A DNA stretch of 64,000 nucleotides, from NCBI RefSeq assembly GCF_900172265.1, contig NZ_FWFK01000004.1, positions 124,001 to 188,000 on the forward strand, given 5' to 3'. The translations under genes and the position numbers were made by a program. This stretch comes from Roseivivax jejudonensis (lineage in GTDB: Bacteria > Pseudomonadota > Alphaproteobacteria > Rhodobacterales > Rhodobacteraceae). The notes under the pieces were generated by a model. It was not told the origin of the DNA. It did not search any database and saw only the letters and a list, made by a program, of their open reading frames with translations. Of this stretch, positions 62,112 through 64,000 are shown piece after piece. Each line of letters begins with the position of its first letter. Within the stretch, counting starts at the first letter, position 1.

Positions 62112-62245
62112 TGCCTGTCCCTCGTCCGGGCCGGGTCGGCACGCTCTGCGGCGCGTCATCCGTCCCCGGCATCACTGCCATTACGGCACCATGACCCGAA
62201 CGAAGGCAATTTTCAATTCACGCGCGCGTTTGGCGGGCGTTTTTG

Positions 62246-62272
62246 ATGCGCCGCGTCGCAAAAATGCGCGGC
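62246..62272 (-). terminator. Hairpin behind acylphosphatase
   Basis: GCGCCGCG (62246-62253) with CGCGGCGC (62265-62272) around an A/T-containing 11-base loop, 15 bases beyond the stop of the minus-strand acylphosphatase. The downstream side has an A run rather than T in this direction, so the call is weak. Confidence 0.33.
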
Positions 62273-62287
62273 GCGCGACCCGTCCGG

Positions 62288-62572
62288 TCAGTCGCGGATC
62301 TCGACATCCTTGCAGCCGCGCACGGCCTCGAGGTCGCCGGGCTGCGTCTCCACCTCGGCCACCTGCGCCGCGCGGGGGCCGGCGCGCATGTCCGCGACCA
62401 CCGCCTCGAGGTCCAGCGCCTCGCCGGCCAGCGCGGCCTCCACGCTGCCGTCCCCGGCGTTGCGGACCCAGCCGCGCACGTGCCGGGCGGCCGCCGCCTC
62501 GCGCACGAAATCGCGGTAGCCCACGCCCTGCACCTTGCCGTTCACCATCACCTGCATCGCCGTCTCTGCCAT
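62288..62572 (-). CDS. Acylphosphatase
   Basis: A 94-residue acylphosphatase, which hydrolyses carboxyl-phosphate bonds. MQVMVNGKVQGVGYRDFVREAA holds the phosphate-binding loop with its Arg, and VRGWVRNAGDGSVEAALAGE the catalytic Asn. Normal length. The start is MAETAMQ, with AAAGGA upstream. The physiological role is uncertain in bacteria. Downstream on the opposite strand lies lepA with 214 bases between. Confidence 0.94.
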   Translation of the reverse strand: MAETAMQVMVNGKVQGVGYRDFVREAAAARHVRGWVRNAGDGSVEAALAGEALDLEAVVADMRAGPRAAQVAEVETQPGDLEAVRGCKDVEIRD

Positions 62573-62786
62573 CGGATCGTCCTTTCGTGTCAAGCCGTGG
62601 CGCCGGCCATCGCGGCGCCGCACCGTCCCAACCCGCGCACCGCGCCACCGTTCCCCGATCGCGCCCGGTCCGGCGCCTGGGGCCCCGCGACCACGCGCCC
62701 CGCAGGACGCGCTTTAATCCCGCGTCCGAACCCTGTAGGCAGTCGCAAATCCCGCGCCCCCCGCGCCGCAACCCGGATTGCAGGAC

Positions 62787-64000
62787 ATGACCCCACTCTC
62801 GCGCATCCGCAACTTCTCGATCGTCGCGCATATCGACCACGGCAAATCGACGCTGGCCGACCGGCTGATCCAGCTGACCGGCACCGTGTCCGAGCGCGAC
62901 ATGCAGGACCAGCTGCTCGACTCGATGGACATCGAGCGCGAGCGCGGCATCACCATCAAGGCCAACACCGTCCGGATCGAGTACCCCGCCAAGGACGGCG
63001 AGACCTACGTGCTCAACCTCATCGACACGCCCGGCCACGTGGACTTCGCCTACGAGGTCGCGCGCTCCATGCAGGCGGTCGAGGGCTCGCTCCTGGTCGT
63101 CGACGCGACGCAGGGGGTCGAGGCGCAGACCCTCGCCAACGTCTACACCGCGATCGACGCCGACCACGAGATCGTGCCGGTCCTCAACAAGGTCGACCTG
63201 CCCGCCGCCGATCCCGACCGCGTGCGCGAACAGATCGAGGACGTGATCGGCATCGACGCCTCCGAGGCCTGCCTGATCTCCGCCAAGACCGGCATCGGCA
63301 TCCCCGACGTGCTCGAGGCCATCGTGCAGAAGCTTCCGCCCCCCGAGGGCGGCGATCCCGACGCGCCGCTCAAGGCGATGCTGGTCGACTCCAAGTACGA
63401 CCAGTATCTCGGCGTGATCTGTATCGTCCGGGTGATCGACGGCACGCTCAAGAAGGGCGACCGCATCCGCATGATCAAGACCGGCGGCACCTACGACGTC
63501 GACGACGTCGGCGTCTACCGTCCCGCGATGAAGGCGGTGCAGACCCTCGGCCCGGGCGAGATCGGCTACCTCAACGCCTCGATCAAGCAGGTGCGCGACA
63601 CCCGCGTCGGCGACACCATCACCCACGAGAAGCGCCCGTGCGAGACGCCCCTGCCCGGCTTCAAGCCGTCGGTGCCGGTGGTCTTCTGCGGCCTCTTCCC
63701 CGTGGACGCCAACGACTTCGAGGACATGCGCGACGCCATCGAGAAGCTCGCGCTCAACGACGCCTCCTTCACCTACGAGATGGAGACCTCGGCCGCGCTC
63801 GGCTTCGGCTTCCGCTGCGGCTTCCTCGGCCTTCTGCATCTCGAGGTGATCCGCGACCGGCTGGAGCGCGAGTACAACATCGAGCTCATCACCACCGCGC
63901 CCTCGGTGATCTACCACCTCTACACCAAGGACGGGGAGCGCAAGGACCTGCACAACCCCGCCGACATGCCCGACCAGACCCACGTCGCGCATATCGAGGA
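62787..64000 (+). CDS. lepA: Elongation factor 4 (LepA), 5' part
   Basis: LepA is a ribosome-binding GTPase that back-translocates or aids stalled or stressed ribosomes. The window shows about 404 residues, and the gene continues past the end. G-domain motifs are complete: [18 protein letters not shown] (P-loop), [15 protein letters not shown] (switch I), [14 protein letters not shown] and [15 protein letters not shown]. The second domain follows ([23 protein letters not shown]), then [32 protein letters not shown]. It starts with ATG 62787 with CAGGA immediately upstream. Confidence 0.96.
   Translation, partial: MTPLSRIRNFSIVAHIDHGKSTLADRLIQLTGTVSERDMQDQLLDSMDIERERGITIKANTVRIEYPAKDGETYVLNLIDTPGHVDFAYEVARSMQAVEGSLLVVDATQGVEAQTLANVYTAIDADHEIVPVLNKVDLPAADPDRVREQIEDVIGIDASEACLISAKTGIGIPDVLEAIVQKLPPPEGGDPDAPLKAMLVDSKYDQYLGVICIVRVIDGTLKKGDRIRMIKTGGTYDVDDVGVYRPAMKAVQTLGPGEIGYLNASIKQVRDTRVGDTITHEKRPCETPLPGFKPSVPVVFCGLFPVDANDFEDMRDAIEKLALNDASFTYEMETSAALGFGFRCGFLGLLHLEVIRDRLEREYNIELITTAPSVIYHLYTKDGERKDLHNPADMPDQTHVAHIE

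Overview
The window looks like a chromosomal segment of a very GC-rich alphaproteobacterium of the order Rhodobacterales (Rhodobacteraceae/Paracoccaceae type). The basis is gene content and order: ftsY beside an EamA transporter and yciB; hisD-UPF0262-LMW phosphatase; infA-maf-RNase E/G-yacG; murA-DUF2948; DUF1178 and lysC-ptsP; and many small Rhodobacterales-type proteins. There is no rRNA, phage, transposase, integrase or CRISPR array. Most genes are housekeeping, packed into short operons joined by 4-base ATGA/GTGA/TTGA overlaps. One tRNA gene (Thr, anticodon GGT) is present. The first gene (plsY) and the last (lepA) run off the window edges.

Layout: 1-6.8 kb holds plsY, yciB/EamA, an MgtC protein, ftsY, a lytic transglycosylase, and a Tat-exported dioxygenase-fold protein paired with a bis-heme membrane protein. 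6.8-17 kb, all on the minus strand, runs from murA, DUF2948, hisD, UPF0262, a phosphatase, two small enzymes and a nitrilase to infA-maf-rng-yacG and a PLP enzyme. 17-25 kb has tRNA-Thr, a glycosyltransferase, waaA, DUF1178, lysC, ptsP (nitrogen PTS) and a DUF2189 membrane protein. 25-40 kb is a looser accessory stretch: EcsC, GNAT, flavin reductase, acetyltransferase, SulP transporter, mtnP, apt, a NuoE-NuoF fusion, a sulfotransferase and an acyl-CoA ligase, separated by long GC-rich non-coding gaps. 40-48 kb has a protease-like membrane protein with no active site, a secreted Pro/Ala-rich protein and the nucleoside salvage operon cdd-deoA-deoB-add-upp. 48-64 kb has two DUF3072 genes, maeB, an FkbM methyltransferase, prpE, an Asp-rich RTX protein, DUF4396/DUF421, nadK, glyA, a cupin, an alpha/beta hydrolase, a lipoprotein, acylphosphatase and lepA.

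How genes work together: mtnP releases adenine from methylthioadenosine and apt turns it into AMP. The deo/add/upp operon recovers bases and pentose phosphate from nucleosides. prpE and maeB fit growth on short-chain acids, and the prpE upstream region carries TTTGCAAA palindromes like those bound by ScfR/PccR regulators. The most striking non-coding feature is a family of eight dispersed elements, each with a conserved CTTCWTCTTG head followed by one or two strong hairpins. The hairpin stems differ between copies but stay paired. Four copies sit just behind genes in the sense direction. Both DUF3072 genes are preceded by exact GGAAC-N16/17-CGTT sequences, the promoter signature of the alphaproteobacterial general stress sigma factor EcfG.
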